Assembly (NCBI GenBank): GCA_934621505.1
Contig: CAKTUU010000010.1
Coordinates: forward strand, 1 to 64,000
Reading direction: 5' to 3'
Length of the DNA: 64,000 nt
Source: an uncultured Clostridia bacterium
GTDB lineage: Bacteria > Bacillota > Clostridia > Christensenellales > Aristaeellaceae
The notes beneath the pieces are model-generated. The model did no database searches and was not told the origin of the DNA. It worked only from the letters and a program-made list of their open reading frames with translations. Below are positions 1 through 8,674 of the stretch, piece by piece. A program made the translations under genes and the position numbers. The first letter of the stretch is position 1, and each line of letters starts with the position of its first letter.

Positions 1-22
1 CTATTATATTATTATTTTTTTC

Positions 23-386
23 ATTTCAATTCACGCCCCCGCACGGGGGGCGACGTTACGGCTTCTCGCCCGCCGCCGAGTAACCCCATATTTCAATTCA
101 CGCCCCCGCACGGGGGGGCGACTGTATGTGTTTCCCCAAGGGGTCACCATCACCCATTTCAATTCACGCCCCCGCACGGGGGGCGACATCACGGATCTTG
201 CGTACGTGATTTTCCGGTACAATTTCAATTCACGCCCCCGCACGGGGGGCGACGCTTTTTCAATATCCGTCAGGGGGGTGTGAGGATATTTCAATTCACG
301 CCCCCGCACGGGGGGCGACCTGGGGCTGTATCGCTGTAGGTGCAGCCCCAGGGGATTTCAATTCACGCCCCCGCACGGGGGGCGAC
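23..386 (-). CRISPR. Type I-C CRISPR array (six repeats seen)
   Basis: Six near-identical 32-nt repeats start at 23, 90, 156, 222, 288 and 355, separated by spacers of 35, 33, 34, 34 and 35 nt. Read on the minus strand, each repeat has a 7-bp GC stem (CGCCCCC/GGGGGCG) followed by the 11-nt tail TGAATTGAAAT, as expected for type I-C repeats, where Cas5c cuts at the 3' base of the stem and leaves this tail as the crRNA handle. The repeat at 90-122 has one extra G and is 33 nt. The leader is on the right, so the newest spacer is 320-354. Bases 1-22 are AT-rich and may be a cut spacer or the trailer; the array may continue outside the window. Confidence 0.97.
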
Positions 387-582
387 CGGAAAACTGCACT
401 TTTTTGAGCAAACCATTTTGTGAAGGATCACCAAAATGCTGGCTGGCATTCTATGCAAAATGGAAAGTGCATAAAGCAATTTAGGCAAACTTACTAAAAA
501 GTTCTCCTCAAAATTGCCTGCTCGCTGCGCGAGAGAGCCGACGCTTTGTGGACGATAGGCATCGGCGCTCTGCGCGGCTGAA
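387..582 (-). promoter_or_regulatory. CRISPR leader
   Basis: This non-coding stretch lies between the cas2 stop and the first repeat, where a leader is expected. It is AT-rich on the repeat side. A possible -10 element for array transcription is TAGAAT on the minus strand at 453-448, about 60 nt before the first repeat; no good -35 is seen. The left part also has short inverted sequences. Leader function is inferred from position. Confidence 0.7.
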
Positions 583-873
583 TTACAGAATCAATGGATC
601 ACCGGTTTCGATACGCGCGGAACGACCAAGAACATCAATCCGCTGCTTGTAGGTGTTGCCAAGCCGGTAAAAGCGAACGGAATCATTCTCGGCGTCTATC
701 GTTGCTTCCAGCTGAGCTTTGAGCGCGGTCAGCTGGGCCGCGTCCACCAAAACCTCAAATACGGAATTTTGCACGCGCCGCCCAAAACGCTCGCATAGCT
801 TCGCAACATGCCGAAGGCGCGTCGCTCCGGCTTCCGTCGTGGTGTTCACATCATAGGTTACGACAACCAGCAT
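583..873 (-). CDS. cas2: CRISPR-associated endoribonuclease Cas2
   Basis: A 96-residue protein starting MLVVVTYDVNTT, the typical Cas2 ferredoxin-like first strand with the conserved Asp in TYDV. Cas2 forms the Cas1-Cas2 integration complex that inserts new spacers. The ATG at 873 is preceded by GGAGGTGAAGGA; an upstream in-frame extension lacks family similarity and would overlap cas1. The start lies 4 bases after the cas1 stop, so the two are translated together. Length is normal for the family (85-100 aa). It is the last cas gene before the leader. Confidence 0.95.
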   Translation of the reverse strand: MLVVVTYDVNTTTEAGATRLRHVAKLCERFGRRVQNSVFEVLVDAAQLTALKAQLEATIDAENDSVRFYRLGNTYKQRIDVLGRSARIETGDPLIL

Positions 874-877
874 TCCT

Positions 878-1900
878 TCACCTCCATACAAAGGGCGGAT
901 AACAGTCAAGATCGCCGCGTAATACACGCGCCAGCAGCATGGCCTGCACGTAGGCGATTAAGCCGATTTGAATCTTCTCGCCCAGGTAGGGATGCGTGAT
1001 TTCCTCCTGCTTTCGGTCATGCCAGGCTGATAAGACGGTTTTCCGCCCGCGCTCGTTCAGCATGACGGCCTGCGAATCGTATTCAAAATCCTTGTCCGTC
1101 AGCTGACGCTTGTTGAAAAGCGCCAGCGCAAACCGGTCGCAAAGGGGCGCGCGAAATTCTTCCAATAAATCCAGCGCCAGCGAAGGCCGCCCGGGGCGGA
1201 GCGTATGCAGCCAGCCCGCGGCGGGATCCAATCCTACCGTTTCCAAGGCCGACTGGATGTCCCGGGTTTGCAGGGTGTAAAGGAACGATAGTACGGCATT
1301 GACTTCGTTGCGGGGCGGCTGTCTGCTTCGCTCTTGAAATTGAAACGGGCATTTGGGCGAAATCATGTCATCAAAGTGGGAAAAGTAGCATTTGGCCGCG
1401 GCTCCCTCCACCCCGCGCAGACTGTCCACGCTGGCGCAGGTTTCCAGCTGAGCTGCGTAGGCGCTCAAGACTTTGCAGGCTTCACGCAGCCCGGCCGCTT
1501 CCTGCGCGCTTTGTGAGCGTGCCGCGCGCATCAAAACGTTTTTTTCATTGCACAGTTTGCCCAGCAGAAAGCTTTGCACAACGCTCAGCCGGAAAGACTC
1601 ATCCTCCAGGGCTTGATACTGCTTTTTTCGCAGCAGAACATTGCCGCTGACGGGACCGCAGACCCGTCCGTAAAAGCGCCCGTTGGAAGAAAGAAAGGTC
1701 AGGGTGATGTCACGCGCGGCGCAAAAGCCAATCAGTGGCGTGGAAACCGTCATTTCTCCAAAACAGACAATCCCGTCCAGAACAATGGCGGGAAAACTTG
1801 CTTTTTCTTCACCGCCGATTTTGACGCAGATATTCTCGTTCCGGCAATAAAGATAGCTGTCCGGAGTCGTTACATAGAGCGTTTCCAATAGCTTTTTCAA
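878..1900 (-). CDS. cas1: CRISPR integrase Cas1 (type I-C)
   Basis: A 340-residue Cas1 beginning MKKLLETLYVTTPDSYL, the usual type I-C start. It is the metal-dependent integrase that joins protospacers to the first repeat. Likely catalytic residues are Glu165 (in RGVEGAAAK), His232 (in WLHTLRPGRP) and Glu247/248. The start codon is TTG, overlapping the cas4 stop as TTGA, which implies translational coupling. No truncation is visible. Together with the cas2 and cas4 neighbours it forms an intact adaptation module. Confidence 0.96.
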   Translation of the reverse strand: MKKLLETLYVTTPDSYLYCRNENICVKIGGEEKASFPAIVLDGIVCFGEMTVSTPLIGFCAARDITLTFLSSNGRFYGRVCGPVSGNVLLRKKQYQALEDESFRLSVVQSFLLGKLCNEKNVLMRAARSQSAQEAAGLREACKVLSAYAAQLETCASVDSLRGVEGAAAKCYFSHFDDMISPKCPFQFQERSRQPPRNEVNAVLSFLYTLQTRDIQSALETVGLDPAAGWLHTLRPGRPSLALDLLEEFRAPLCDRFALALFNKRQLTDKDFEYDSQAVMLNERGRKTVLSAWHDRKQEEITHPYLGEKIQIGLIAYVQAMLLARVLRGDLDCYPPFVWR

Positions 1901-2562
1901 TCGTCCTCATCCTTCGTCGCTTCCGTCATCAGCTGTTTGCAATAGGCCCTGGCGGACGTTTTGACCTTTGGCATGCAATAGTCCGCCATGGAGCAGCGCC
2001 GGCATTTGGGGCCGTACTCAGCTGGGGGAATCAGCAGGTTTTGGCGAATCGTCCACAGCTTTTGAACCGTATCGCGCACCTGCTGACGCAGTTCCTCATC
2101 AAAGCACACCTCCAACCGGCGATGAGCGGAAATGTAGAACACAGCGCCGCAGGAAATGGAGGTTTGATACATTTCCTCCAGACACATGGCCTGGGCGCAA
2201 AGCTGGATCTTGTATTCCGATTCGTCACGAAGGATGCCGTGCTTATACTCAACGGGCTGAAGCTGCACAGGAAAGTCCGCCGCCGGTATGACGCAGCCCT
2301 GCTGGCTGCGCACAGCCTCAATACAGTCGCATTTTCCGCTGATTCGCAGTTGGTCGGAGAACACGGAATTCTCGTAAAGCCTGATGTGGTCGCCCCGCCG
2401 CTCGACGCGCTGGGTATGCACCCGCTCATGCTCCGCGCGGCCCATGGCCGTTTCCTCGTTTTCATGCCATACACGCTCGTTCAGCAGCAAAGCGGCCCGT
2501 CGCAGGCAGTAATCCGCCTGCGACAGCCCTGATAGAGGAAGATATTCCAGATCGTCATCCAC
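1897..2562 (-). CDS. cas4: CRISPR-associated Cas4 nuclease
   Basis: Cas4, a RecB-like PD-(D/E)XK exonuclease with an Fe-S cluster that trims prespacers and checks the PAM. Seen are an N-terminal Cys (SQADYCLRRAAL), the Asp of SGKCDCIEA, the EYK of QPVEYKHG, and the C-terminal cysteine cluster CRRCSMADYC. I chose the GTG at 2562, giving 221 aa starting VDDDLEYLPLSGL, because family members begin just before EYLPLSGL. An ATG at 2613 would add 17 residues inside cas7 and has no ribosome binding site. Overlaps the cas7 end by 8 bases. Confidence 0.9.
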   Translation of the reverse strand: MDDDLEYLPLSGLSQADYCLRRAALLLNERVWHENEETAMGRAEHERVHTQRVERRGDHIRLYENSVFSDQLRISGKCDCIEAVRSQQGCVIPAADFPVQLQPVEYKHGILRDESEYKIQLCAQAMCLEEMYQTSISCGAVFYISAHRRLEVCFDEELRQQVRDTVQKLWTIRQNLLIPPAEYGPKCRRCSMADYCMPKVKTSARAYCKQLMTEATKDEDD

Positions 2563-3541
2563 GGGTGAACCAGCTTTCGTCAGACGGCAGCTCGTCCCAG
2601 ACAATTTCGCCATAGGGGTCGCTCAAAAAGCCCATCCTTACGCCGGATGGAACCTGATCCAGCGCGACCCTTGCTTCATAGTCATGATAACTTCTGGGAT
2701 AGTCCGTCTTTTTCGTTACCTTTACCAGCTCAAACAGCTTATGGGCGGGAGCGCAGCCCAGCTTTGCCTGACGGGCCCGCTGATTGGCGTCGGTATCGGT
2801 CCCTTCATGCCTGAATACAATCAACGGAGACACAACCTCCATTTCCCCTTTGCTGGCGGAGCGGTCGTGCTCATACATATTCAGAATCGCCTCAAACAGC
2901 GCCTTTAAATCGGCCTCGTCAAAACCGGTTTCCGCCGCCAGGTTGGCGCTGATAAAGCCGCGCACCTCATACAGGCCAAAGGGAATCACCTGCTTGCGTC
3001 CCATGGTACGCAGCTTGTCCTCCGGGGCCTCACGCTCCAGCTTTTCGTATTCTTCAAACGGCTTGTCGTTGCCGCCGAGAACCGCCGCCATTCGGGTGAT
3101 GGAAATATCCAGGGGCAGCACCGGGTCAAGGCTTTTGCCAAAGGTCATCTGCACAGGGCCGCGTACCTGACCGGCGTTGGGGCCGGTGGACATCACCGCG
3201 CCAAAGGCCCGCACGTCATAGAACAATTCGCAGGCCTTTTTGCGTCCGGCATATACGGCGTTTTTGTCCTTGGCCCCCTCAATGCCCGCCTCACGCCGCG
3301 CCAGGGCGATCTGCCGGTTCAGGTTCACGGATTTCTGCACGAAAATGCCCATGCCCGGCTGACCCTCGTAGGCCATTTCAATATAGTTGCGGATGCGACG
3401 CTTGGTGGCCACGTCCGTGATGAACCCCTGCATGGTCTGCGGGTCAATGCGGGGCATATTGCCCATGTCGGGGTCGCCGTTGGGGTTTGCGTTGGTGCAG
3501 GCCACATAATACAGAAATTCGTAACGGTTTTGAAGTGCCAT
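2555..3541 (-). CDS. cas7: Cas7/Csd2, type I-C Cascade backbone
   Basis: A 328-residue Cas7c (Csd2) protein. The start, NRYEFLYYVACTNANPNGDPDMGNMPR, is the conserved RRM-like beginning of the I-C Cas7 family. Several copies polymerise along the crRNA spacer to form the Cascade filament. It starts 3 bases after the cas8c stop and overlaps the cas4 start, so it sits in a tight operon. Length is about 10-15 percent above the shortest family members and shows no break. Confidence 0.95.
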   Translation of the reverse strand: MALQNRYEFLYYVACTNANPNGDPDMGNMPRIDPQTMQGFITDVATKRRIRNYIEMAYEGQPGMGIFVQKSVNLNRQIALARREAGIEGAKDKNAVYAGRKKACELFYDVRAFGAVMSTGPNAGQVRGPVQMTFGKSLDPVLPLDISITRMAAVLGGNDKPFEEYEKLEREAPEDKLRTMGRKQVIPFGLYEVRGFISANLAAETGFDEADLKALFEAILNMYEHDRSASKGEMEVVSPLIVFRHEGTDTDANQRARQAKLGCAPAHKLFELVKVTKKTDYPRSYHDYEARVALDQVPSGVRMGFLSDPYGEIVWDELPSDESWFTRG

Positions 3542-3544
3542 GAC

Positions 3545-5389
3545 TTACTCCTCCTCATCATCGTCTATCATCGAATCGTTATCCTTCATTGCCGAAGCGT
3601 TCTCCTTGCGCAGTTCCCTCAGCTGTTGCAGCTTTGCGTTCAGTTCGGCCGTCATCTGACGGTATCCCAGCGCAAAATAGGCTTGCTGCTCCAGGTTTAA
3701 AATGGCGGGAATTTCCTCAATGCCTTCCGTAACCCGGTCGAGGGCCTGCTGGTACATTTCCCTGTAACAGCCTTTAATCTTGTCCTGATGGGGCACCGAG
3801 CGCATGGACAGCTGTCCCAGAACCAGAGCGGGCATCTGACAGGCGGATGCGTAGTACCGCTGTACCACGCCGGCCTTTACATCGCGCATGGCAAATTGCT
3901 GCATGCTTGCGTATACGGCGACCCACGCGCCGCAGCGATAGGCGATATTGGGGTTGCTGGGATTGTACATGGCATCCATCACTCCATTTCTTCTGTTGTT
4001 GTTTTTGCGCAGCAGCCACGCCTTGAGCCACTGACAGCACATGGCGTCAGGCACCGGCGCGTGCAGATCGTCCTCGCTGGCGCTGACCATCTGGCTGCGG
4101 ATATACCGCAGCGCGCGAACCGCCACCGAATCGGGCAGCATTCTGTCCCCCAGAATGGCCTGCAGCACGGCTGACGTAATGCCCGGCAGTTCCTTGTCCA
4201 GCCGCTCAAAAACGTTTCGCTCGTTTTTGCGCATGGGCATCAGGCGAATCAGCATGGCTTTCAGCGAATGGATGGGGGCCCGCCCCGTTCCGGAAAGATT
4301 GACCATTTGCAGATCGTTGCGCCAATGCTGAATGTTTTGTTCCAGCATGTGATAATTGCCATGGTCGTAGCTGCGAACCATGACCCGCCCGTTCACGCCC
4401 GACATAAGCAGAATATAATACTGGGCGCTGGCGGGAATGGGCACGGCCGCTTCGCCGGTTTCAATGCTTTCAATGCGCTGGGCCGGCAGAGACCGCCCCG
4501 CGTCAGGGTCGGAAGGCGTATCGTCCGGTTCATCAAGGTCTTCATCCTCAGGATCGCGTTCCAGCCGCGTGGCGGCGTCTCCATCAACCGCCTGCCTTAC
4601 CGGGTCCTGAGCAGCGGGAACATCGCAGTCAAACCAGTGAACAAAGCGCATCCCCGCCAGCACAGGCGACAGCTTGTAGTCGGACATCAAATGGTCCAGC
4701 GCCGCCTTCACGGCTTCAATGGCTTCGGCGGATACCGGCGCGTTGGCCGACTGCTTTAATCCATAGGAGCAAAAGGCGACTTTGTCAAAGCAAAACAGCG
4801 CGTCGCCCCGGCCATGGCCGCCCACCTGCAATAAGCCCCTGATGGGAGGAATGGTTGCGACCGGTATGGTGGGTTCGCCTGTGATCAGGCACAGGCTTTC
4901 CACGCCGTCATGCTGGATAAAGCGTTGCCGGAAGCCCTGCCACCAGATGCGCACGGCGGGCATATCCATAATGGGAACGCCGCCAATCTCAAAGGAAACC
5001 CTGTCGCCCGGCTTGATTTTCAGACGGGTCATTTCCTGCCGCACCTGTTCAAGGCAGGCCTCGTCATCGAAAACCCGCAGGCAGACGGATAGTGGCGGAA
5101 CCTCCCGCGCGGCCTGACGCAGCGTATCCACAAAGAACTGATGCTTGGGCGATGGCTCCGCACTAAAGACAATGGAGCTTTTTTCCACGAGCAGGTTGCA
5201 TTTGTCCTTTCCCTGGGCCAGGCTGCCAATGTTCGGGCAATCATGTTCCTCCTGCTGCCCGTCCATCCGTCCCCCAAGGAATAGGCCGTTTTCGCTAAGG
5301 CTGACCCATGCCTTAACGGTTTTTTTGACCATGCCGGGCGGGGGCGTCAGTTGATAACGCAGCGCGTAATCATAAAGCGGCTTCAGCAT
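3545..5389 (-). CDS. cas8c: Cas8c/Csd1, type I-C Cascade large subunit
   Basis: A 614-residue Csd1-type protein, the large subunit that reads the PAM and recruits Cas3. It begins MLKPLYDYALRYQLTPPPGMVKKTVKAWVSL, typical of Csd1. An acidic, proline-containing stretch around residues 270-310 is probably a flexible linker. In type I-C the 3' part of this gene can also be translated separately as the small subunit Cas11c; I saw no obvious strong internal site but did not test this. Its ATG overlaps the cas5c stop by 7 bases. Confidence 0.94.
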   Translation of the reverse strand: MLKPLYDYALRYQLTPPPGMVKKTVKAWVSLSENGLFLGGRMDGQQEEHDCPNIGSLAQGKDKCNLLVEKSSIVFSAEPSPKHQFFVDTLRQAAREVPPLSVCLRVFDDEACLEQVRQEMTRLKIKPGDRVSFEIGGVPIMDMPAVRIWWQGFRQRFIQHDGVESLCLITGEPTIPVATIPPIRGLLQVGGHGRGDALFCFDKVAFCSYGLKQSANAPVSAEAIEAVKAALDHLMSDYKLSPVLAGMRFVHWFDCDVPAAQDPVRQAVDGDAATRLERDPEDEDLDEPDDTPSDPDAGRSLPAQRIESIETGEAAVPIPASAQYYILLMSGVNGRVMVRSYDHGNYHMLEQNIQHWRNDLQMVNLSGTGRAPIHSLKAMLIRLMPMRKNERNVFERLDKELPGITSAVLQAILGDRMLPDSVAVRALRYIRSQMVSASEDDLHAPVPDAMCCQWLKAWLLRKNNNRRNGVMDAMYNPSNPNIAYRCGAWVAVYASMQQFAMRDVKAGVVQRYYASACQMPALVLGQLSMRSVPHQDKIKGCYREMYQQALDRVTEGIEEIPAILNLEQQAYFALGYRQMTAELNAKLQQLRELRKENASAMKDNDSMIDDDEEE

Positions 5390-6030
5390 AGCGCATCCCC
5401 TTTCAGCACCTCCGGGCTGTCATAGGGCGGCACCTCAATGACGCCCTGCTTCATCACCGCGTGATACAGCGACAGTCTCGGCCGTGTTTTTTTGCGAACC
5501 TCCGCGTCGTGCAGGTCGAAAATGTCGTACACGGTTAAGCCCAGGTCAAGATCTTCCTTGATGGGTTCTTCCGAAGGGTCGCTTTCGGAAAAGTAGGCGA
5601 CACACTCCCTTAGGCCCATAGCTGGCATATGGAAGCATTTTCCAGCTTTGATTCTTCGCTCCATCTGCGCGTACAGCTGCTCCACTGTTCCCTGAAAGTC
5701 TGGCCGGGGCACAATCCGCGCGGTAATGCGGTACCTGACGTCATACAGAAAGACGGTTTGCCGCTGGGTGCGTTCGTCATCCGCGCTGATTGGCTCCAGG
5801 CTGCTCAAGGTGCATTTTACTTCGTTGCGCTTGAAGCTGATGTAGCGAATGGGCTTCAGCACCTCAATCCTTGTTATCTCCCAATGAAATTCCTTTGGTT
5901 TACAATAAATGGAAGACAAAATTCCACGTGCCGCGGATGGGGTGGGGAAGGGTTGGGTCAGGCGTTCCACCTTCGTGGTTGGCGAGGTAAAGCAGGCCAG
6001 ATCTCCCCAAACGGTTACTGAGATTTCCAT
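5383..6030 (-). CDS. cas5c: Cas5c (Cas5d), pre-crRNA endonuclease
   Basis: A 215-residue Cas5 of the I-C type, beginning MEISVTVWGDLACFTSP. In I-C systems, which lack Cas6, Cas5c cuts the pre-crRNA at the base of the repeat stem and stays on the 11-nt handle. A likely catalytic region is AGKCFHMPAMGLREC, with Lys and His close together as in characterised Cas5d proteins. GGAGGTGA lies 9 bases before the ATG. The 210-bp gap upstream, unusual in this tight operon, holds a promoter and a crRNA-like element described separately. Confidence 0.95.
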   Translation of the reverse strand: MEISVTVWGDLACFTSPTTKVERLTQPFPTPSAARGILSSIYCKPKEFHWEITRIEVLKPIRYISFKRNEVKCTLSSLEPISADDERTQRQTVFLYDVRYRITARIVPRPDFQGTVEQLYAQMERRIKAGKCFHMPAMGLRECVAYFSESDPSEEPIKEDLDLGLTVYDIFDLHDAEVRKKTRPRLSLYHAVMKQGVIEVPPYDSPEVLKGDALC

Positions 6031-6055
6031 GTTTTTTCATCACCTCCATGTTCTT

Positions 6056-6170
6056 CTCTCCGCGCTGTCAAAGGCGGAGAGGGCCAACATTATATTGAAG
6101 TTATTTCAATTCATCAGCTTAAGGCCTGTCACTTGGAGGAATGAAGTGACTCGGCCTTAAGCTGCGGGTC
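6056..6170 (-). ncRNA. crRNA-like regulatory RNA (CreR-type candidate)
   Basis: On the minus strand, downstream of a promoter, there is a stem-loop with outer arms 6164-6153/6126-6115 (12 bp) and inner arms 6150-6144/6134-6128 (7 bp). One base later comes TGAATTGAAAT (6113-6103), identical to the 3' 11 nt of the array repeats, that is, the crRNA handle. The next 10 nt, AACTTCAATA (6102-6093), are also found on the plus strand at 6171-6180, over the -10 of the promoter. A second hairpin (6081-6074/6063-6056) follows. The layout matches crRNA-resembling RNAs that guide Cascade to repress cas genes. Function is inferred; the pairing is visible directly. Confidence 0.7.
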
Positions 6171-6176
6171 AACTTC

Positions 6177-6206
6177 AATACAAAACATAAAGATGGGCGA
6201 TGTCAA
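6177..6206 (-). promoter_or_regulatory. Promoter of the crRNA-like RNA and cas5c operon
   Basis: TTGACA (6206-6201) and TGTATT (6182-6177), 18 bases apart, lie just inside the end of cas3. Transcription would start near 6170, right before the long stem-loop. The -10 lies inside the sequence matched by the pseudo-spacer (6171-6180, with 2 further matching bases beyond one mismatch). A second -10-like TATAAT is at 6094-6089 without a good -35. Confidence 0.6.
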
Positions 6207-6240
6207 TAGCAAATTCAAAATTTTGTCATTCGAGCATTTG

Positions 6241-8472
6241 TCATGCAAAACACAAAGAATCCGATTCCAGACAAATACCGGTGTCCTCGTGGTAATCCTC
6301 GGCACGGCGAAGCACCCAGTAGTCCGATCCGCTGGTTTCACCATAGTTTCCCGCAAAGAACAGCTGCTCCACAAAGCGAATCGTCTGGTCCGTGGGATAG
6401 ACCGTAACGCAAAGCGGGGCGGCGTTTCGCATCCACTGCGCCGTCACGCCGCGGGTAAGCGCCTCCTCTTTCAGTTGCTCAAACTCTTTGCTTTTGGCGG
6501 CATAGGGGACCAGCACCTGAATCCCGTCGTTTTTGATTAAGTGATATGCCTGCTCCGCTCGCCCATAAGACTGGTCACGAATTGCGGCTGCCAGTTCCTG
6601 ATTTCCCGGAAGTTGGCGAAACAAACGCCGATAATAACGAGTGATTTCGGCGGGGTCCTGAATATCAATCGGCTTTTCCGCCTGCAACGCGCTGACCTGC
6701 ATGGCCGCTTTTTCGTACCACAAATCAGGGTACAGGTTTTCTTCATCCGGGACAAAAACCACCACCCGGCCCCCGCCAGGAATGCGCCCGTTACGGTTGC
6801 ACCGCCCGGCGGCCTGTATGACCGCTTCCAGAGGGGCCAGCGCCCGATAGACGCAATCAAAATCCAGATCAACGCCCGCCTCAATACACTGGGTCGCCAC
6901 CACCCGGCAGGGCAGATGGGCGGCAAGGCGTTTCTTGATCTGGTCTATGACCACCCGGCGGTGAGCCGGGCACAGCTCGGTTGTCATATAAAAGACAGAA
7001 TCAGGCTCGCAAAGCTGCTGAAGCGATACAAAGAGCTTTTTGGCGTGCTTTTTCAGGTTCACAATGGCACAGACGCTTTTTTCCACAGCCATTTCCCGGG
7101 CAATCTGGGAAAACGGCGTGCGTTCCTCCAGAAGAATTCGCCATTCCACCTGTACACGGCGCAGGGCCTGATACATGGCCGCGGAATGAGGGCATATTTC
7201 CTCAGCCGTCCATTCCAGGTTGGGAATCGCCTGAAAATCCGGCTGGGTCGCCGTGGAAAACAGCATGGTGATGTTTTGGGCCGGCAGGCCGCACAGCGCC
7301 TGCACCGTGCGCAGCGTTGCCGGAAGCAATTCCGCAGGCAGGCTCTGCGCTTCGTCAAAAACAATGACGGAATTTGCCAGCTGATGCAGCTTGCGCAGGC
7401 TGGGCGCTTTGTCGGCGAACAGCGCCTCAAAGAAACGCACGGAAGTGGTCACGATCACCGGCATATCCCACCGCTGGGCAAAGAAGCGCTGTTCTTCCGT
7501 CAGCTGCCGCTGGCTGTGATCCTCCAGCAGCACATCGTCCCCCAGAATTTTGCGATACTCATCGGCGTTTTGCTCCGTCAGCGTGATGAACGGAAGAACG
7601 ATGATGATCCTCTGCTGGCCGTTGGCAACGCACTGCCGCAGGGCAAAATGCAGCAGCGCCAGCGTTTTGCCCGTTCCCGTCGGAGCCGTCAGGGTGTACA
7701 GCCCGGGCTTTTGATCCCCGGCCCGGCCGCAGGTATCAAACAATTCGTTGCGCAGGCGGTTCAGGCCGGTGTCGGCGGTGGAATTTTTCGTAAGCTGGTC
7801 GCGATAAGCCGTCAGCCGCTGCAGCCACCGCTCCGCCTGACAGGGCGGCGCTTCGGGCGAGGGGTCGCCGTCTTCCGCCGCGGAAGCCGTGTAATCCGCG
7901 TCAACCAGGCAGGACAGCAGGATGCGCGTCCACAGCATACGCGCTTCTTGCGTCAGCCTCATCCGTTTGGCGGGAATCCTTTTCCACTCCGGAAAGTCCT
8001 CCCGAAAAACATCGCCCAAACGCCGGTAATTTTCTTCGCCCGTCAGGGCAACCTCCTTGCCGTCGTTGCCTTCCAGCCAGTTCTGTTCTTCCATGCAGGC
8101 CGCCAGCTGGCAGCGCAGTTCGTCGTAGCTGCGCAATTCGCCATGGTGCGCGTTAATGGCTTCCAGAATGGGCGCGTAGCAGCTGCGGCCCAGCTGCTCG
8201 GCGGTATAGCCGCCGGTATCCATCAGATATTTCCACAAAAACGCCGCGCCCACCATGGCATGATCCACCCGTGACGCCGTCCCCTTCAGCACATTTTGAA
8301 ATTTTTCGGAATACTTGCCAACATCGTGCAGCTGACCTGCCGTTCCGGCTTCGGCTTCCATGCCCAGCGCACGGCCAAAGGCTGTGCTTAACGCGCAGAC
8401 GTGCTGTAAATGTTCCTTTACCTCAACCTGCTTTTGCCCGGGGCGCTTTGATTTTGCGTACCACTTTTTCAT
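6241..8472 (-). CDS. cas3: Cas3 helicase-nuclease (type I-C)
   Basis: A 743-residue Cas3 with an N-terminal HD nuclease domain (HLQHV at 21-25, LHDVGKYS at 48-55) and an SF2 helicase: Walker A APTGTGKT near 264-271, DEAQ box near 373, and motif VI region QAAGRCNRNG. It unwinds and degrades target DNA after Cascade recruits it. The ATG at 8472 has GGGAG 8 bases upstream. It is transcribed away from the aldolase gene; its own promoter is not obvious. It is the first gene of the cas locus. Confidence 0.96.
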   Translation of the reverse strand: MKKWYAKSKRPGQKQVEVKEHLQHVCALSTAFGRALGMEAEAGTAGQLHDVGKYSEKFQNVLKGTASRVDHAMVGAAFLWKYLMDTGGYTAEQLGRSCYAPILEAINAHHGELRSYDELRCQLAACMEEQNWLEGNDGKEVALTGEENYRRLGDVFREDFPEWKRIPAKRMRLTQEARMLWTRILLSCLVDADYTASAAEDGDPSPEAPPCQAERWLQRLTAYRDQLTKNSTADTGLNRLRNELFDTCGRAGDQKPGLYTLTAPTGTGKTLALLHFALRQCVANGQQRIIIVLPFITLTEQNADEYRKILGDDVLLEDHSQRQLTEEQRFFAQRWDMPVIVTTSVRFFEALFADKAPSLRKLHQLANSVIVFDEAQSLPAELLPATLRTVQALCGLPAQNITMLFSTATQPDFQAIPNLEWTAEEICPHSAAMYQALRRVQVEWRILLEERTPFSQIAREMAVEKSVCAIVNLKKHAKKLFVSLQQLCEPDSVFYMTTELCPAHRRVVIDQIKKRLAAHLPCRVVATQCIEAGVDLDFDCVYRALAPLEAVIQAAGRCNRNGRIPGGGRVVVFVPDEENLYPDLWYEKAAMQVSALQAEKPIDIQDPAEITRYYRRLFRQLPGNQELAAAIRDQSYGRAEQAYHLIKNDGIQVLVPYAAKSKEFEQLKEEALTRGVTAQWMRNAAPLCVTVYPTDQTIRFVEQLFFAGNYGETSGSDYWVLRRAEDYHEDTGICLESDSLCFA

Positions 8473-8611
8473 ATAAGTACTCCCTGCTTAATGACGTTCT
8501 TTCGTTGTGAGAAGTACTGCTTTCTATATGATGGATTTCTCTCCGCTTCCAGCATTCTCCTGCCAGAATTTCCCTGATTTTTGTGCGCGGCGACTTTTTT
8601 TCCCGGGACCC

Positions 8612-8640
8612 TGTTCATTTGGCGGTAAATTTGGTATAAT
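8612..8640 (+). promoter_or_regulatory. Promoter of the aldolase gene
   Basis: TGTTCA (8612-8617), 17 bases, TATAAT (8635-8640), about 35 bases before the aldolase ATG. The stretch 8473-8674 between cas3 and this gene otherwise shows nothing but two AGTACT motifs. Confidence 0.7.
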
Positions 8641-8674
8641 CATGCTATCCCTAGTAATAAGGAGGAACTTTCCT

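Noticed and set aside
31..309. Open frame across the CRISPR array coding for a repeated PPVRGRELK peptide
   Set aside because: The peptide repeat is produced by the CRISPR repeats themselves; there is no ribosome binding site.
6115..6164. Long stem-loop between cas3 and cas5c as an intrinsic terminator of cas3
   Set aside because: No T-run follows on either strand, and the crRNA handle follows directly; a terminator does not explain the 11-nt identity or the promoter match.
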